Shown here piece by piece: positions 27,812 to 35,880 of a DNA stretch of 42,944 nt. Every line of letters begins with the position of its first letter. Position 1 is the stretch's first letter. The DNA comes from Sandaracinaceae bacterium. GTDB lineage: Bacteria; Myxococcota_A; Polyangia; Polyangiales; Sandaracinaceae. Where the stretch lies: assembly GCA_019694315.1 (NCBI GenBank), contig JAIBCE010000026.1, forward strand, positions 1 through 42,944, in the 5' to 3' direction. Position numbers and translations under genes: made by a program. The notes under the pieces were generated by a model. That model was not told where the DNA came from. It did not search any database and was given only the letters and a program-made list of their open reading frames with translations.

Positions 27812-27827
27812 CATGACGCGCGTCATG
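27812..27827. promoter_or_regulatory. Crp/Fnr-type operator box 1 (channel gene)
   Basis: Perfect 16-bp palindrome CATGACGCGCGTCATG, centred 84 bases before the channel gene start at 27735. It is one of four matching boxes in 4 kb, all in front of genes of the molybdoenzyme island. Being downstream of hemY and upstream of the channel gene, it marks a separate promoter for the channel. Confidence 0.7.
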
Positions 27828-27899
27828 AAGCGTACTCCGCGCTCTCGGACGCGTGCGTGTACGCAGGCGACCTCGCAGGGGACCGGGGCGCGCGATCGG

Positions 27900-29270
27900 T
27901 CAGGCGGGAGGTGCTGCGCGACGTGCGGCCTCGAGCCCCGTCGCGACCGAGTCGGGCACGCCCACGCCGCGTAGGTAGTTGCCGCACACGGAGATCCTCG
28001 GATCGTCCGCCAGCGCGCCGTTCAGGCGCAGGACGCGCTCTTGATGCGCCACGGCGTACACGGGCAGCGCGCCGCGACGCCGCCGCACGCGCGTCGTTCC
28101 GTCGGCCGCGCGCAGGCCGATGAGCACGCGGAGCTCCTCGCGCGCCGCCGCGATCAGCTCGTCGATCTCGAGCTCCGGCGCGCCTCGCAGCACCGAGCGT
28201 AGGACCACGGTCCCTTCGGGGGCGCGACCGTGCCACTTCTCGCTCGCGAACGTGCACGCGAGCGTCCGTCGTGGCCGCGCAGGGTCCTCGGCCACCACCA
28301 CGCCGGATCCATCGAGCGGGTGATCGATCGCGGCGCGCGGAACGACGAACGACACGACCTCGGCGTCGCTCGCGCGGATCGCGCCGAGCACGTCGGCCGC
28401 CGCAGGCACCAGCGGAGCCACGAGCTCCGCGGCGCGCGAGACGCCGGTTGCGAGGATCACGCGCGACGTGTGAAGGACCGAGCCGTCGGTGAGCTCCACG
28501 CGCACCATGGAGCCCTGCTGCCCGAGCCTCGCGACGTCCTTGCCAGTCTCGATGCGGGCACCACGCGCGCGCCCGCCCTCTGCGAGCGCTCGAGGCAGGC
28601 TCTCCATGCCGCCCCCCAGCGTGACGAGGCCATGGCCGCGCGGCGCACGCTTCGCGATGAGCAGCGCGATCCCAAGGCTCCCGTACTGGCGCTCCATCGC
28701 GGCCAGCTTGGGAAACACCGAGCGCACGCCCACGTCGGTCGCTGCGGCGCCGAACACGCCCTGCACCATGGGCGCGACGAGCTTGCGCGCGACCTCGTCA
28801 CCCATGCGACGCGAGAAGAAAGAGCTCACCGTCTCGTCGTCCGCCGGCGGCCGCCCGCGCAGAGGCTCCACCAGCAAGCCGAGCTTCGTGCCCACCGAGA
28901 GGAGCGGGCTCGTCATCATGGTCCACATCGCGCGACGCTCGAAGGCGAAGAGGCCCCCTGGCATCTCCACGAGCGCATCGCCATCGGTCACGAACGCGCG
29001 CTTGGGGGCACGACCGCCGCGCACGATCGCTTCGTCCAGGCCGAGCGCCGCGAGCACCTCGAAACCGCCCACTTTGTCGGCGAGGAGGCCATCGGCGCCG
29101 TGCTCGAGCAGCGCCCCCTCCGGCGTCCGCTCGCTCTCGACCAGTCCACCGAGCCTCGGCGCGCGCTCGAGCACGGTCGCGCTCACGCCGCGTGCACCCA
29201 GCTCCCACGCGGCGGCCAAGCCCGCGACTCCGCCGCCGATCACGACGGCGGGCACCTCCGAAACAGCCAT
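27900..29270 (-). CDS. hemY: Protoporphyrinogen/coproporphyrinogen oxidase, FAD type
   Basis: 456 aa. Oxidises protoporphyrinogen IX (or coproporphyrinogen III) late in haem synthesis, with FAD. N-terminal dinucleotide-binding motif VVIGGGVAGLAAAWELG (9-25), ERAPRLGG (35-42), EHGADGLL, PMVQGVFGAAATDV, and a C-terminal FAD loop ISVCGNYLRGVGVPDSVATG, as in the HemY (also called HemG/PPOX) family. ATG 29270 is eight bases after the Crp/Fnr gene stop, so the two form one minus-strand unit. The haem link fits the haem-b gamma subunit encoded in the island. Confidence 0.9.
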   Translation of the reverse strand: MAVSEVPAVVIGGGVAGLAAAWELGARGVSATVLERAPRLGGLVESERTPEGALLEHGADGLLADKVGGFEVLAALGLDEAIVRGGRAPKRAFVTDGDALVEMPGGLFAFERRAMWTMMTSPLLSVGTKLGLLVEPLRGRPPADDETVSSFFSRRMGDEVARKLVAPMVQGVFGAAATDVGVRSVFPKLAAMERQYGSLGIALLIAKRAPRGHGLVTLGGGMESLPRALAEGGRARGARIETGKDVARLGQQGSMVRVELTDGSVLHTSRVILATGVSRAAELVAPLVPAAADVLGAIRASDAEVVSFVVPRAAIDHPLDGSGVVVAEDPARPRRTLACTFASEKWHGRAPEGTVVLRSVLRGAPELEIDELIAAAREELRVLIGLRAADGTTRVRRRRGALPVYAVAHQERVLRLNGALADDPRISVCGNYLRGVGVPDSVATGLEAARRAAPPA

Positions 29271-29277
29271 GCGCGCA

Positions 29278-30039
29278 TCATCGCGGGGGAGGCGTCGAGG
29301 GGGAAGAACCATCGACTTCCTGGAGATCCATCAGCTCCACGAGGGCCGGGAGCGACGGAATCACGAAGCCATCCCGCGTCGTGAGCACGAGGCCTTGCTT
29401 CTGCCACGCCGACATCACGCGAATCGTCGTCTCGACCCGTGCGCACACGTAGGAAGCGAGCTGCTGTCGCGAGAGCTGCAGGGGCACCTGGTGCGCGCCG
29501 TCCTCGAGCTCGTCGCCGAAGCGCTCCGCGATGTCGAGCAGGAACGCCGCCAGACGCCGGGGCACCGTGCCGATCGCGAGGACGTCCACCTTGCTGTGGA
29601 TGAGCCGACAGTGATCGAGGAGCGCGCGGTTCATCGCGTTGGCGAGCTTCGGATCGTTCGGGAGCGCATCGAGGATGGGCTGCGCCCGCACGCGCAGCAC
29701 TTCGAGCACGGGCGTGGCCGCGAAGGAGTCGGCGATGTAGGGACGCCGCTCCAGGGTGACCGGAATGGCGGGGCTCTCGCCCGGACCGAAGAGCGCGACC
29801 AGCGTGGACTCCGCGCCCTTGACGCTCCGCTGGAGCTCGAGCACGCCGCGGAGCACGACGTGGAAGTGCTCGGCGGTGACGCCCTTCTGCCAGAACTGCT
29901 GGCCTCGGACGAGTCTGTGCACCGCGGCGTGCGGCACGAGCGTTCGCACGTACTCCGGATCCAGCCCGCGAAAGAGCCTCGCGCCCGCAAGGGTCCTCGC
30001 GAGCGCGTCGCGATCCAGCTTGAGCTCGGTGTGGACCAT
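29278..30039 (-). CDS. Crp/Fnr-family transcriptional regulator
   Basis: 253 aa (MVHTELKLDRDAL). Residues about 15-130 form the cNMP-binding-type beta-roll (VRGQQFWQKGVTAEHFHVVLRG, GESPAIPVTLE), then a long dimer helix (about 132-160) and a winged helix-turn-helix (188-227) with LSRQQLASYVCARVETTIRVMS. Glu203 and Arg207 match the DNA-contact pair of Crp (E181, R185), and Val202 replaces Crp R180 as in Fnr. No N-terminal Cys cluster exists, so it is not an Fe-S oxygen sensor like Fnr; a Dnr/NnrR-like haem or other effector is possible. An in-frame start 17 codons earlier would lie inside the operator box, so ATG 30039 is chosen. Probably self-regulated through box 2. Confidence 0.9.
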   Translation of the reverse strand: MVHTELKLDRDALARTLAGARLFRGLDPEYVRTLVPHAAVHRLVRGQQFWQKGVTAEHFHVVLRGVLELQRSVKGAESTLVALFGPGESPAIPVTLERRPYIADSFAATPVLEVLRVRAQPILDALPNDPKLANAMNRALLDHCRLIHSKVDVLAIGTVPRRLAAFLLDIAERFGDELEDGAHQVPLQLSRQQLASYVCARVETTIRVMSAWQKQGLVLTTRDGFVIPSLPALVELMDLQEVDGSSPSTPPPR

Positions 30040-30082
30040 TCGACGAGGGACTACGCTCCGTCCCTGTTGGGGAAAGGTGCCC

Positions 30083-30098
30083 CATGACATACGTCATG
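30083..30098. promoter_or_regulatory. Crp/Fnr-type operator box 2 (divergent regulator and moaD)
   Basis: CATGAC-ATAC-GTCATG. It lies between divergent genes, centred about 51 bases from the regulator start (30039) and about 50 from the moaD start (30141). At that spacing a class-II activator site (-41.5) would give 5' leaders of roughly 10 bases on both sides. It therefore suits autoregulation plus control of moaD. Confidence 0.75.
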
Positions 30099-30140
30099 AC
30101 CCCCTCGGCGCCGAGGGGGTGCCCGTGCGAGCCTGCCCAC

Positions 30141-30386
30141 GTGAGCGTCGAGGTCCTCTATTTCGCCGTGCTCCGCGACCTGGTCGGCCTCGATCGCGAG
30201 GAGCTCGAGGTGCCCAACGGCTCGACGATCCGGGGCTTGGCCCGAGACCTCGAGCACCGACACCCCGCACTGGCCGGTCGGCTCCGGATCGTGAGGTTCG
30301 CGCTCGACGAGACGTTCGTCACCGAGGACACCGCGCTCCACGACGGGGCTGTCGTCGCGCTGATCCCGCCCGTCGCGGGGGGCTGA
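30141..30386 (+). CDS. moaD: Molybdopterin synthase sulfur-carrier subunit
   Basis: 81 aa with GTG start (MSVEVLYFAVLRDLVG). Ubiquitin-like fold: VLYFAVLRDLVG opening strand, ELEVPNGSTIRGL, VRFALDETFV, and the invariant C-terminal Gly-Gly (IPPVAGG) that is thiocarboxylated and donates sulfur to cyclic pyranopterin monophosphate. An ATG at 30084 would start within operator box 2 and add 19 unconserved residues, so GTG 30141 is preferred. The partner MoaE is not in the window. Confidence 0.88.
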   Translation: MSVEVLYFAVLRDLVGLDREELEVPNGSTIRGLARDLEHRHPALAGRLRIVRFALDETFVTEDTALHDGAVVALIPPVAGG

Positions 30387-30466
30387 CCTCGCGAGAGGCC
30401 CCACGAACTGAGAGAGCGAGAAACAATCCAAGACGACGCTCCGATCTGATGGGGGAGCCGGCCGGC

Positions 30467-30570
30467 GGGGGAGCGAAGCTCCCCCTTGAGGCGCGAGCGC
30501 TGGAGGAGCGAAGCGACGACGAGCGATGGGGGTGCGGGGGTCGGGCCCCCGCCTCGAGCGCCGAAGGCGC
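30467..30570. repeat. Cluster of GAA-loop hairpins after moaD
   Basis: The 262-base gap between moaD and moaA (30387-30648) holds inverted repeats: GGGGGAGC-GAA-GCTCCCCC (30467-30485), a short GC-GAA-GC (30508-30514), GCGGGGG-TCGGG-CCCCCGC (30534-30552) and GCGCC-GAA-GGCGC (30558-30570). Three share a GAA triloop closed by C-G, a very stable DNA/RNA mini-hairpin. They could end moaD transcription or represent an extragenic palindromic repeat family of this genome. They lie upstream of operator box 3, so they are not part of the predicted moaA leader. Confidence 0.5.
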
Positions 30571-30593
30571 GGGAATCCTGACCTTGCGCGGTG

Positions 30594-30609
30594 CATGACC
30601 CAGGTCATG
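30594..30609. promoter_or_regulatory. Crp/Fnr-type operator box 3 (moaA)
   Basis: CATGAC-CCAG-GTCATG, centred about 48 bases before the moaA start at 30649. A class-II activator position would place the transcript start about six bases before the ATG. Confidence 0.72.
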
Positions 30610-30648
30610 GGCCCCTGGCGTGGGGTGGGTACGGACGAGGCGGCCTCC

Positions 30649-31809
30649 ATGAGCCTCCTCTCCGCGACGTCGATCGACGAGGACCGTGCGCGCCCCAAGG
30701 CGGCGCTGCACGTGCTCGGCCCGCCCCGCCGCGGCTGCTCGGACGAGCTCACGCCGATCGCCCCGGCGCCCGAGCGGCCGCGTGACTTCGAGATCCCCAC
30801 CGCCCTCGTCGACGCCGCGGGCCGTCGCGTCCGCTACGTCCGCCTCTCCGTCACCGATCGCTGCGATCTCGCGTGCACCTACTGCATGCCTCCGCACGGC
30901 GAGCGTGCGCACGCGCGTCGCGAGGAGCTGCTCGACTTCGACGAGATCGTGCGCCTCGCACGTGTCCTTCACCGCATGGGCGTCGAGCGACTGCGCCTCA
31001 CGGGCGGCGAGCCTCTCGTACGACGAGGCGTGCCCGAGCTCGTGGCCCGCCTCCACACCGTCGCTCCGAGCCTCGCCCTCACGATGACCACGAACGGCAC
31101 GCGGCTCGGCCCGCTCGCCGCCTCGCTCGCGCAGAGCGGCCTCTCGTCCGTGAACGTCTCGCTCGACTCGCTCGATCCGCAGCGCTTCGCCGCGATCACG
31201 CGCGGGGGCTCGCTCGATCTCGTGCTCGCGGGCATCGAGGCCGCGCGCGCTGCGGGGCTCGAGGTGAAGCTCAACACCGTGCTCCAGGGCGAGGCCTCGC
31301 TCGGCGAGCTGCCCGCCTTGATCGCGTGGGCGTGGGCTCGCGGCCTCACGCCTCGCTTCATCGAGCTCATGCCGATGGGCGAGGCCTCCAGCCTGCCATC
31401 GAGCGACTTCATTCCGATCGCGCGCGCGAGAGAGAGGCTGAGCGGCCTCGTCGAGGACGGCCGCGATCCGAGCTCTGCGCGCGGCCCCGCGCGCTACCTC
31501 GTCGAGCCGCGCACCGACCGCCGCGTCGGCCTGATCGCGGCCGCGAGCGAGCCCTTCTGCGAGGGCTGCAATCGCATCCGTCTCACGGCCCGAGGAGAGC
31601 TGCGCGGCTGTCTCGGGCACCCCCACGGCGTCGCGCTCCGACCCGTGCTGCGCCACTCGGGCTCCGACGATCGCGATCTCGCGTGGGCGCTCGTCGCGGG
31701 TCTCTCGGGGGCACGACGTGGACACGAGATGCCTTCGATCGGGGCGCGACTCGCCGCTTTCGGTGATGGCGCTCACGCCAGAGTGGGCATGAGCTTGGTC
31801 GGAGGCTGA
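30649..31809 (+). CDS. moaA: GTP 3',8-cyclase (molybdenum cofactor synthesis)
   Basis: 386 aa. Radical-SAM enzyme for the first step of molybdenum cofactor synthesis, converting GTP to 3',8-cH2GTP. N-terminal cluster CDLACTYC (Cys72, Cys76, Cys79), GGEPLVRRG, TTNGT, SLDSLDPQRF, ELMPMGE, C-terminal cluster Cys304, Cys307 and Cys321 (CEGCNRIRLTARGELRGCLG), and a terminal Gly-Gly. ATG 30649 has GAGG eight bases upstream. About 45 extra residues precede the usual N-terminus and have no clear homology by eye. Operator box 3 just upstream suggests control by the Crp/Fnr regulator, so cofactor supply follows demand from the molybdoenzyme. No other moa gene is contiguous except moaD. Confidence 0.93.
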   Translation: MSLLSATSIDEDRARPKAALHVLGPPRRGCSDELTPIAPAPERPRDFEIPTALVDAAGRRVRYVRLSVTDRCDLACTYCMPPHGERAHARREELLDFDEIVRLARVLHRMGVERLRLTGGEPLVRRGVPELVARLHTVAPSLALTMTTNGTRLGPLAASLAQSGLSSVNVSLDSLDPQRFAAITRGGSLDLVLAGIEAARAAGLEVKLNTVLQGEASLGELPALIAWAWARGLTPRFIELMPMGEASSLPSSDFIPIARARERLSGLVEDGRDPSSARGPARYLVEPRTDRRVGLIAAASEPFCEGCNRIRLTARGELRGCLGHPHGVALRPVLRHSGSDDRDLAWALVAGLSGARRGHEMPSIGARLAAFGDGAHARVGMSLVGG

Positions 31810-31812
31810 GCC

Positions 31813-31828
31813 GATGATCCTCATCATG
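31813..31828. promoter_or_regulatory. Crp/Fnr-type operator box 4 (HiPIP and molybdoenzyme operon)
   Basis: GATGAT-CCTC-ATCATG, four bases after the moaA stop and centred 80 bases before the HiPIP start at 31901. It keeps the ATGA-N8-TCAT core of the other three boxes with compensatory changes in both arms (C to T, G to A), which supports a real two-fold site. Confidence 0.62.
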
Positions 31829-31900
31829 GGAGGGGCTCGAGAGGTGGCTAGAGACCGCCCCGGCGTGCGCCACAACCCCGCACGCAACGGAGGAGTCACG

Positions 31901-32215
31901 ATGCCGCACGACAAGCACTCTCGCCGAGTCATGCTCCAGGTCCTCGGTGCCGCGGGCGCAGGCCTGTTCGCCCTGCCCGTGGTCGGCTGCAGCGGAGGCG
32001 GAGGAGGCCAGGCCGCGGGCTGCAACGAGCTCGGTGGCGTCGACGTCAGCACGCGCAACGCCCTCCACTACGTCGCCAATGGACCAGACGCAGCGCGGCA
32101 CTGCTCGGGCTGCACGCTCTTCGCGGGGACGCCGAACGGCTGTGGAACCTGCCAGGCATTCCCCGGTCCCGTGGATCCGAACGGCTCCTGTGACTCCTTC
32201 GTCGCTCGTACATGA
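31901..32215 (+). CDS. HiPIP-like iron-sulfur electron carrier, Tat lipoprotein (copy 1)
   Basis: 104 aa; ATG has a strong ribosome site (GGAGGAG). The N-terminus SRRVMLQVLGAAG is a twin-arginine signal and is followed by a lipobox-like VVGC (Cys30). The C-terminal half has HiPIP spacing: Cys68-x2-Cys71-x12-Cys84-x12-Cys97, in HCSGC ... CGTCQAFPG ... NGSC, matching the C-x2-C ... C-x-x-FPG ... C pattern that binds a 4Fe-4S cluster at high potential. An extra Cys81 and Cys41 are present. It would carry single electrons in the periplasm, tethered to a membrane by the lipid. Located directly before the molybdoenzyme operon; a near copy follows that operon. Confidence 0.85.
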   Translation: MPHDKHSRRVMLQVLGAAGAGLFALPVVGCSGGGGGQAAGCNELGGVDVSTRNALHYVANGPDAARHCSGCTLFAGTPNGCGTCQAFPGPVDPNGSCDSFVART

Positions 32216-32343
32216 GGCCGTGAGGCCGTAGGGGCGGTCCGTCGCCCGGGCCACTGGGCTGCTCCCGACACACTCGACTGGCTGCGGTCTCCGACAGCTC
32301 GAGCCGCGCCCCGCGCGACGTCCCCGTCGTGCTCCTCCGCGAC

Positions 32344-32369
32344 GCCAGTCGGCATGCGGGCCGACTGGC
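32344..32369 (+). promoter_or_regulatory. Perfect hairpin in the leader of the catalytic-subunit gene
   Basis: GCCAGTCGGC-ATGCGG-GCCGACTGGC, a 10-bp perfect inverted repeat with a 6-base loop, 31 bases before the catalytic-subunit ATG and 128 bases after the HiPIP stop. It could partly stop transcription after the HiPIP gene, or protect the 3' end, giving more HiPIP than enzyme. No U-run follows. The 185-base gap otherwise holds nothing I recognise. Confidence 0.5.
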
Positions 32370-32400
32370 AGCGTCTCTTCCACCCGCGACGAGAGCTTCG

Positions 32401-35400
32401 ATGACGGACGACATCACACGCAGGGGCTTCCTGCGAATCGGCTCGGCGCTCGGATTCGGCGCCGTCCTCGCGAGCGCATCGCGCGCCTGGGGAATCACGC
32501 GGGTGGAGAATCCGCTCGCGGCCTATCCAGATCGCAGCTGGGAGCATGTCTATCGGGATCTCTATCGGACCGACAGCGACTTCACCTTCACGTGCGCGCC
32601 CAACGACACGCACAACTGCATCCTGCGGGCGTTCGTGAAGAATGGCGTGCTCGTCCGGATCCAGCCGACCTACCAATACAAGAACGCGACCGACCTCTTC
32701 GGCAACGCGTCGTCGGGGCGCTGGGACCCTCGGACCTGCCAGAAGGGCCTGGCGCTCTCGCGGCGCTTCTACGGGGATCGGCGCGTTCGCTATCCGATGA
32801 TCCGGCGCGGGTTCAAGCAGTGGGCCGATGGCGGCTTCCAGCGCGACGAGAACGGTCGCCCGCCGGCCGAGCTCATGCGCCGCGGCTGGGACACGTTCGA
32901 GCGCTGCTCGTGGGACGAGGCGATCGACTACTCCGCCAAGGTGCTCAAGAACATCGCGGAGACCTACTCGGGGGAGGGCGGCGCCACGAAGCTGAGGGCG
33001 CAGGGCTACGACGAAGAGACGATCACCGCGATGCGCGGCGCCGGCACGCAGGTGCTGAAGTTCCGTGGCGGCATGCCCCTCCTGGGCATCACGCGTGTCT
33101 TCGGCATGTACCGAATGGCGCAGTCCATGGCGCTCCTCGACGCCAAGATCCGCGGCGTCGAGCCCGCGGCGGCGCTCGGCGGACGCGGCTGGGACAACTA
33201 CTCCTGGCACACGGATCTGCCGCCTGGGCACACGATGGTCACCGGCGTGCAGACGGTCGAGTTCGACCTGAACGCCGTCGAGCACTCCGACCTCGTGCTC
33301 GTCTGGGGCATGAACTGGATCACCACCAAGATGCCCGACGCGCACTGGCTCACCGAGGCGCGCCTCAAGGGCACGCGCGTGGTCGTGATCGCCTGTGAGT
33401 ATTCGGCCACGGCGAACAAGGGAGACGATGTCCTCGTCTGCCGACCGGGCGTGTCGCCCGCGCTCGCGCTCGGCCTCGCCAACGTCGTGGTTCGCGAGAA
33501 CCTCTACGACGTCGACTACGTGAAGCGCTTCACGGACCTCCCGATGCTCGTCCGCATGGATGATCACACGCTGCTCCGCGCGGGCCAGGTCTTCCGCAAC
33601 TACCGCGCAGCCACGCTCCGCAACGACACCACGACGCTCCGCGAGGGAGAGGTCCCGCCGCCGCCCGTCATGCAGAATGGTCAGTACATCCGACAGGCCC
33701 TGCGCGACGAGTGGGGCGACTTCGTGATGTGGGACGGCGCGCGCTCGCGCCCCATCGCGGTCAACCGCGATCAGGTCGGCGCGCAATTCGACTCGGCGCG
33801 CGTGGACCCCGCGCTCGAGGGCGAGGTCGAGGTCACGCTCGCGGACGGAACGACCGTCCGCTGCCGGCCGGTCTTCGATCTGATCAAGCAATACCTCGTC
33901 GACAACTTCTCTCCCGAGCAGACCGAGGACATCACGTGGGTCCCCCGCGCCGCCGTCGAGAGCCTCGGACGAGCCATCGCGGCGGCTCGCGGCAAGACCC
34001 TCTTCGCCGTGGGCATGGGCCCCAATCAGTTCTTCAACAACGATCTGAAGGACCGAACCCAGTTCCTCCTCGCCGCCCTCACCGGCAACGTGGGCCGCAT
34101 CGGTGGCAACGTCGGCAGCTACGCCGGCAACTACCGAGTCGCCTTCTTCAACGGGGTGGGGCAGTACATCAGCGAGGACCCGTTCGCGCTCCAGCTCGAT
34201 CCGACCCAGCCGGCCACCGTGCGGCAGTGCTGGCGCCCCGAGTCGGCGCACTACTACAACCACGGCGACAAGCCGCTTCGGTACGGCAACCGCCTCCTCA
34301 CGGGCGCCACGCACATGCCGACGCCGACCAAGTCGCTCTGGTTCGCCAACGCGAATTCCATCCTCGGCAACGTCAAGTGGCACTACCAGGTGGTCAATCA
34401 CCAGCTACCGCGGATGGAGTTCGTCGGCGTCAACGAGTGGTGGTGGTCGACGTCGTGTGAGTACGCGGACATCGTCTTCGCGGTCGACTCCTGGGCGGAG
34501 CTCAAGCACCCCGACGTGACGGCGTCGGTCACGAACTCCTTCCTCACGCCGTTCCCGCGGACCCCGCTGCCGCGCATCCACGAGACCCTGGGCGACATCG
34601 AGGTGCAGCAGCGCCTGTGCGATCACATGGGCGAGCTCGTCGACGAGCCTCGCTTCCGCGACATGTTCAAGTTCGTGCGCGAGGGGCAGACCGACGTCTA
34701 CCTCCAGCGCATCCTGAACGCGTCGAGCTGCACGCGCGGCTACCAGTTCACCGAGATCGAGCAGAACGCCCGCGACGGCTATCCCCGACTGATGATCACG
34801 CGGACCTATCCGCGCGCCGGAGGGTGGGAGCAGATCGAGGAGTCCAAGCCCTGGTGGACCAAGACCGGGCGCATGGAGTTCTACCGGGACGAGGCCGAGT
34901 TCCGCAGCGCCGGCGAGAACCTCCCGGTGTTCCGGGAGCCGGTCGACTCGACGTTCTACGAGCCCAACGTGATCGTGGCGGCGCCGCATCCCGTGATCGC
35001 GCCGGAGGGCCCGGAGGCCTTCGGCATGTCGGTGGACGACGTGGGCCCCGAGGCGCGGCAGGCCCGCAACGTGGTGAAGCCCTGGAGCGAGGTGCGCGAG
35101 ACGCGCCATCCGCTCATGAGCCAGGAGGGCTATCGCTTCATCTTCCACACGCCCAAGTACCGCCACGGCGCACACACGACGCCGATCGACACCGACATGA
35201 TCTCGGTGTGGTTCGGGCCCTTCGGAGACCTCTTCCGCCGCGATCGCCGCTCTCCGTGGGTGAACGAGGGCTACGTCGACATCCACCCGGAGGACGCGCG
35301 CGAGCTCCAGGTGGCCGATGGCGACTACGTGTGGGTCGACGCCGATCCGTCGGACCGTCCGTTCGAGGGATGGCAGGAGAACGAGGAGGCCTATCGGGTC

Positions 35401-35856
35401 GCGCGCCTCATCTGCCGCGCGCGGCTCTATCCAGGCACGCCGCGGGGTGTCACGCGCATGTGGTTCAACATGTACGGCGCCACGCCGGGGAGCGTCCGGG
35501 GCGCCGCCGAGCGGGCCGACGGCCTCGCAAGGAACGAGAACACGCAGTACCAGGCCATGTTCCGGAGCGGCTCCCACCAGTCGGCCACCCGCGGCTGGCT
35601 CAAGCCGACCCTCATGACCGACTCGCTGGTTCGCAAGGAGCTCTTCGGTCACGCGATGGGCAAGGGGTTCCTCCCGGACTCCCACTGCCCGACCGGGGCG
35701 CCTCGCGAGTCGTTCGTCAAGATCACGCGCGCAGAGGCCGGCGGCATGGGCGGAGAGGGGCAGTGGCGCCCGCTCCGCGAGGGCTTCCGTCAGGGCGCCG
35801 AGAACGAGGCATTCCAGCGCTATCTCGCGGGTGAGCTCGTCCGTACGAGCGAGTGA
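32401..35856 (+). CDS. Type II DMSO-reductase-family molybdoenzyme catalytic subunit, NxrA/NarG-like, Tat-exported
   Basis: 1151 aa. Predicted bis-MGD catalytic subunit of a periplasmic oxidoreductase (nitrate/nitrite or another oxyanion, or C-H oxidation). A Tat signal (TRRGFLRIG, Arg7-Arg8) starts the protein. The FS0 site reads Cys65-x3-Asp69-x3-Cys73 with Cys113 as last ligand, where cytoplasmic NarG has His-x3-Cys-x3-Cys. Asp272 in [11 protein letters not shown] aligns with the molybdenum-ligand Asp of type II enzymes (NarG Asp222). Blocks [36 protein letters not shown] and the C-terminal WFNMYG are family-typical. ATG 32401 is chosen because it begins just before the Tat motif; a 24-residue upstream extension would spoil the signal. 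The substrate is undecided; resemblance to NxrA is from memory. Confidence 0.85.
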   Translation: MTDDITRRGFLRIGSALGFGAVLASASRAWGITRVENPLAAYPDRSWEHVYRDLYRTDSDFTFTCAPNDTHNCILRAFVKNGVLVRIQPTYQYKNATDLFGNASSGRWDPRTCQKGLALSRRFYGDRRVRYPMIRRGFKQWADGGFQRDENGRPPAELMRRGWDTFERCSWDEAIDYSAKVLKNIAETYSGEGGATKLRAQGYDEETITAMRGAGTQVLKFRGGMPLLGITRVFGMYRMAQSMALLDAKIRGVEPAAALGGRGWDNYSWHTDLPPGHTMVTGVQTVEFDLNAVEHSDLVLVWGMNWITTKMPDAHWLTEARLKGTRVVVIACEYSATANKGDDVLVCRPGVSPALALGLANVVVRENLYDVDYVKRFTDLPMLVRMDDHTLLRAGQVFRNYRAATLRNDTTTLREGEVPPPPVMQNGQYIRQALRDEWGDFVMWDGARSRPIAVNRDQVGAQFDSARVDPALEGEVEVTLADGTTVRCRPVFDLIKQYLVDNFSPEQTEDITWVPRAAVESLGRAIAAARGKTLFAVGMGPNQFFNNDLKDRTQFLLAALTGNVGRIGGNVGSYAGNYRVAFFNGVGQYISEDPFALQLDPTQPATVRQCWRPESAHYYNHGDKPLRYGNRLLTGATHMPTPTKSLWFANANSILGNVKWHYQVVNHQLPRMEFVGVNEWWWSTSCEYADIVFAVDSWAELKHPDVTASVTNSFLTPFPRTPLPRIHETLGDIEVQQRLCDHMGELVDEPRFRDMFKFVREGQTDVYLQRILNASSCTRGYQFTEIEQNARDGYPRLMITRTYPRAGGWEQIEESKPWWTKTGRMEFYRDEAEFRSAGENLPVFREPVDSTFYEPNVIVAAPHPVIAPEGPEAFGMSVDDVGPEARQARNVVKPWSEVRETRHPLMSQEGYRFIFHTPKYRHGAHTTPIDTDMISVWFGPFGDLFRRDRRSPWVNEGYVDIHPEDARELQVADGDYVWVDADPSDRPFEGWQENEEAYRVARLICRARLYPGTPRGVTRMWFNMYGATPGSVRGAAERADGLARNENTQYQAMFRSGSHQSATRGWLKPTLMTDSLVRKELFGHAMGKGFLPDSHCPTGAPRESFVKITRAEAGGMGGEGQWRPLREGFRQGAENEAFQRYLAGELVRTSE

Positions 35857-35880
35857 GCCACCGCCGCCGAGGAGGATGAC

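Noticed and set aside
30084..30140. Earlier ATG start for moaD
   Set aside because: It falls inside operator box 2 and adds 19 residues unlike any MoaD N-terminus; GTG 30141 gives the usual length.
30467..30570. Hairpins as a leader attenuator of moaA
   Set aside because: They lie upstream of operator box 3 and the predicted transcript start, so they would not be in the moaA leader RNA unless moaA is read through from moaD.
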